This document shows positions 41,649 to 42,840 of a DNA stretch of 42,840 bases, piece after piece. This DNA is from Polyangia bacterium (GTDB taxonomy: Bacteria; Myxococcota_A; Polyangia; Polyangiales; Sandaracinaceae): assembly GCA_030426845.1 (NCBI GenBank), contig JAUHXR010000037.1:1-42840 (forward strand). Direction: 5' to 3'. Within the stretch, counting starts at the first letter, position 1, and the number at the start of each line of letters is the position of its first letter. Under the pieces are notes generated by a model. The model saw nothing but the letters and a program-made list of their open reading frames with translations. It was not told the origin of the DNA and made no database searches. The position numbers and the translations under genes are program-made.

Positions 41649-42840
41649 TCAGGGAGCCGCGGGGACGATGAAGGAGATCGTCCGGCGCTGGATGACCGCG
41701 CCGTTGCCAAGGACCACCGCGGTGAGGGGGAAGACCTGGGGCTCGGACGCCTCCATCACGCTGGTGTTCGAGCGCGCGACGACGTCGAAGCAGATGCGGG
41801 TGCCCGCGGGGGCCATGGTGAAGGTGTCGGGGAAGCCGTCGGCGTTCGTGTCGACCGCGGGCTCGGCCGCGCAGCCGGGGGCGGAGGTGTTTACCTCGAC
41901 GTGATCGACGAAGGCGCGGGCGTCCACCGCGTCGGTCGGGTCGTCGAGCAGGGTGACCGAGGCCCGCACAGGGATCCCGTTGAGCACGGTGTTGAGCGCG
42001 GTCTGGACCGGCGCCACCACCGCCGCGTCGCGGCCCTCGTAGATGAGCGGGGCGCCGCCCGCGCTCGACACGACGGCGTCCAGCTCGGCGCGAGCCGCGC
42101 TGCCCGGCACCCCCGACCAGACGCCGATGAGGGTGATCCCGGCCGCGCTCAGCGCCGACCGCACCTGGGGGGCGGTCGTCGGGCCGTCGCTGTCTTCGTC
42201 GGTGAACGCGATGACGATGCGCTGGGTCGCCGGGCGGAACGCGGGGCAGCCCACCGTGCCGCCCCCGCTCGTGCAGCCCATCGGGGTCGGCGTCACCAAC
42301 GACGGGTCGCTCACCCCGACCAGCGCCTCGTAGAGCTCCTCGATGCCGCCGAAGGTGCTCAGCATCAGGGCGCTCGAGGTCACGGCCGCGCTCGCCTGCA
42401 GGGACTGCACGTTGACGTAGTCCGCCTCGTAGTAGCCGGCGCCCGTCCAGAGGCTCGCCACGCACCGGCTGATCGCCGGGTCCTCGATGCAGGTCCCCGT
42501 GATGCCGCTGCACACCTCGGTGGCCGCGCACTCGGCGTCCTCGGTGCACGGCGTGCCCGAATTGGCGCACTGGAGGTCGTCTACGAGGGTGGACATCGCC
42601 CCGCGGAGCGCGGCGATCTCGCCGCTCATCGAGCCGGTGATGTCGACGAGGAAGTAGACGTCCGCGAAGGCGACCGCCGCCACCGCGCGCACCGTGACGC
42701 GGTCGGGCGTGGGCGGCCCGCCGAACGGCACGACCACGAAGGGGGCCGGCGCGGCGGGCGCGCAGGTGCCGCCGGCCCCCAGCGCGCAGGTCGCGTCGCA
42801 GGGCGCCATCCGCGTCTCGAACGGCAGGCACCCCACGCTG
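41649..42840 (-). CDS. VWA-domain secreted protein (5' end beyond window)
   Basis: The frame is open to the right edge, giving about 397 residues, so the true start is outside the window. The visible part begins with a Cys-rich segment (CDATCALGAGGTC). A VWA domain follows, with the metal-site motif DxTxS in LVDITGSMSGEI and a FTDEDSDGP loop, and carries a Cys-rich insertion (CANSGTPCTEDAEC, EVCSG). After the VWA domain comes a beta-rich domain (ASVTLLDDPTD, TICFDVVARS) ending IVPAAP. The family is frequent in Sandaracinus-like genomes and probably mediates binding outside the cell. It heads the run with the TSP1-like and FG-GAP genes. Confidence 0.82.
   Translation of the reverse strand, partial: SVGCLPFETRMAPCDATCALGAGGTCAPAAPAPFVVVPFGGPPTPDRVTVRAVAAVAFADVYFLVDITGSMSGEIAALRGAMSTLVDDLQCANSGTPCTEDAECAATEVCSGITGTCIEDPAISRCVASLWTGAGYYEADYVNVQSLQASAAVTSSALMLSTFGGIEELYEALVGVSDPSLVTPTPMGCTSGGGTVGCPAFRPATQRIVIAFTDEDSDGPTTAPQVRSALSAAGITLIGVWSGVPGSAARAELDAVVSSAGGAPLIYEGRDAAVVAPVQTALNTVLNGIPVRASVTLLDDPTDAVDARAFVDHVEVNTSAPGCAAEPAVDTNADGFPDTFTMAPAGTRICFDVVARSNTSVMEASEPQVFPLTAVVLGNGAVIQRRTISFIVPAAP

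Noticed and set aside
1-42840. tRNA, rRNA, riboswitch, insertion sequence or phage genes
   Set aside because: No cloverleaf, conserved rRNA segment, known riboswitch core, transposase or terminal inverted repeat was recognised on either strand. A covariance-model search would be needed to exclude small RNAs.

Overview
The window looks like chromosomal DNA of a Myxococcota bacterium of the Polyangia/Sandaracinus type. This is inferred from very high GC by eye (not counted), strong G/C third-position bias, a eukaryote-like Ser/Thr kinase, and many lipoproteins whose mature N-termini carry Asp-Ala-Gly (DAG) linkers followed by Cys-rich, VWA or TSP-type modules. GTG and TTG starts are common, and several genes overlap by the 4-base GTGA/TTGA arrangement. 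I see no rRNA, tRNA, CRISPR array, insertion sequence or phage genes, and no clear sign of recent transfer.

Layout. 1-6729: exported proteins (amidohydrolase lipoprotein cut by the left edge, small lipoprotein, alpha/beta-hydrolase lipoprotein, a GT39-like membrane glycosyltransferase with an extra periplasmic head, a lipoprotein with thrombospondin type 3 and MopE-like motifs). 6838-8186: a Lys-rich H1-like protein and a MEMO/AmmeMemoRadiSam-B protein, behind a sigma70-like promoter. 13032-8193 (minus): four closely spaced genes for an MlaF-type ABC ATPase, a LigC-type DNA ligase, a membrane diguanylate cyclase and a HACL2/ILVBL-type thiamine-diphosphate enzyme. 13133-15411: GNAT acetyltransferase, TPR envelope protein, Cys-rich lipoprotein. 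15436-17894: DUF483-like protein divergent from glutaminyl-tRNA synthetase. 17946-24598: VWA lipoprotein, Cys-rich repeat lipoprotein, cytosolic-carboxypeptidase-like M14 enzyme, PilZ-like protein with a long proline-rich tail, and two small overlapping genes.

24599-32401 is the most striking part. A 385-base non-coding leader precedes an RpoD-like sigma factor. A 1696-residue protein follows. It begins as an SLC12-type cation-chloride cotransporter, keeps the SLC12 C-terminal domain, then runs through about 680 unassigned residues into a P-loop ATPase and a C-terminal winged-helix-like segment. Its stop codon overlaps the start of an MscS-like channel gene, so the pair probably forms one translationally coupled module. 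It may link ion uptake, NTP-dependent switching and osmotic release. I know of no described system with this layout, but I could not search.

32420-42840: tail-anchored Ser/Thr kinase, esterase lipoprotein, DprE2-like reductase, NAD-malic enzyme, a second TPR envelope protein, and a minus-strand run of three surface or secreted proteins (VWA, TSP1-like repeats, FG-GAP repeats). The lipoproteins in this run carry in-frame 15-bp tandem repeats, one of which triplicates a lipobox.
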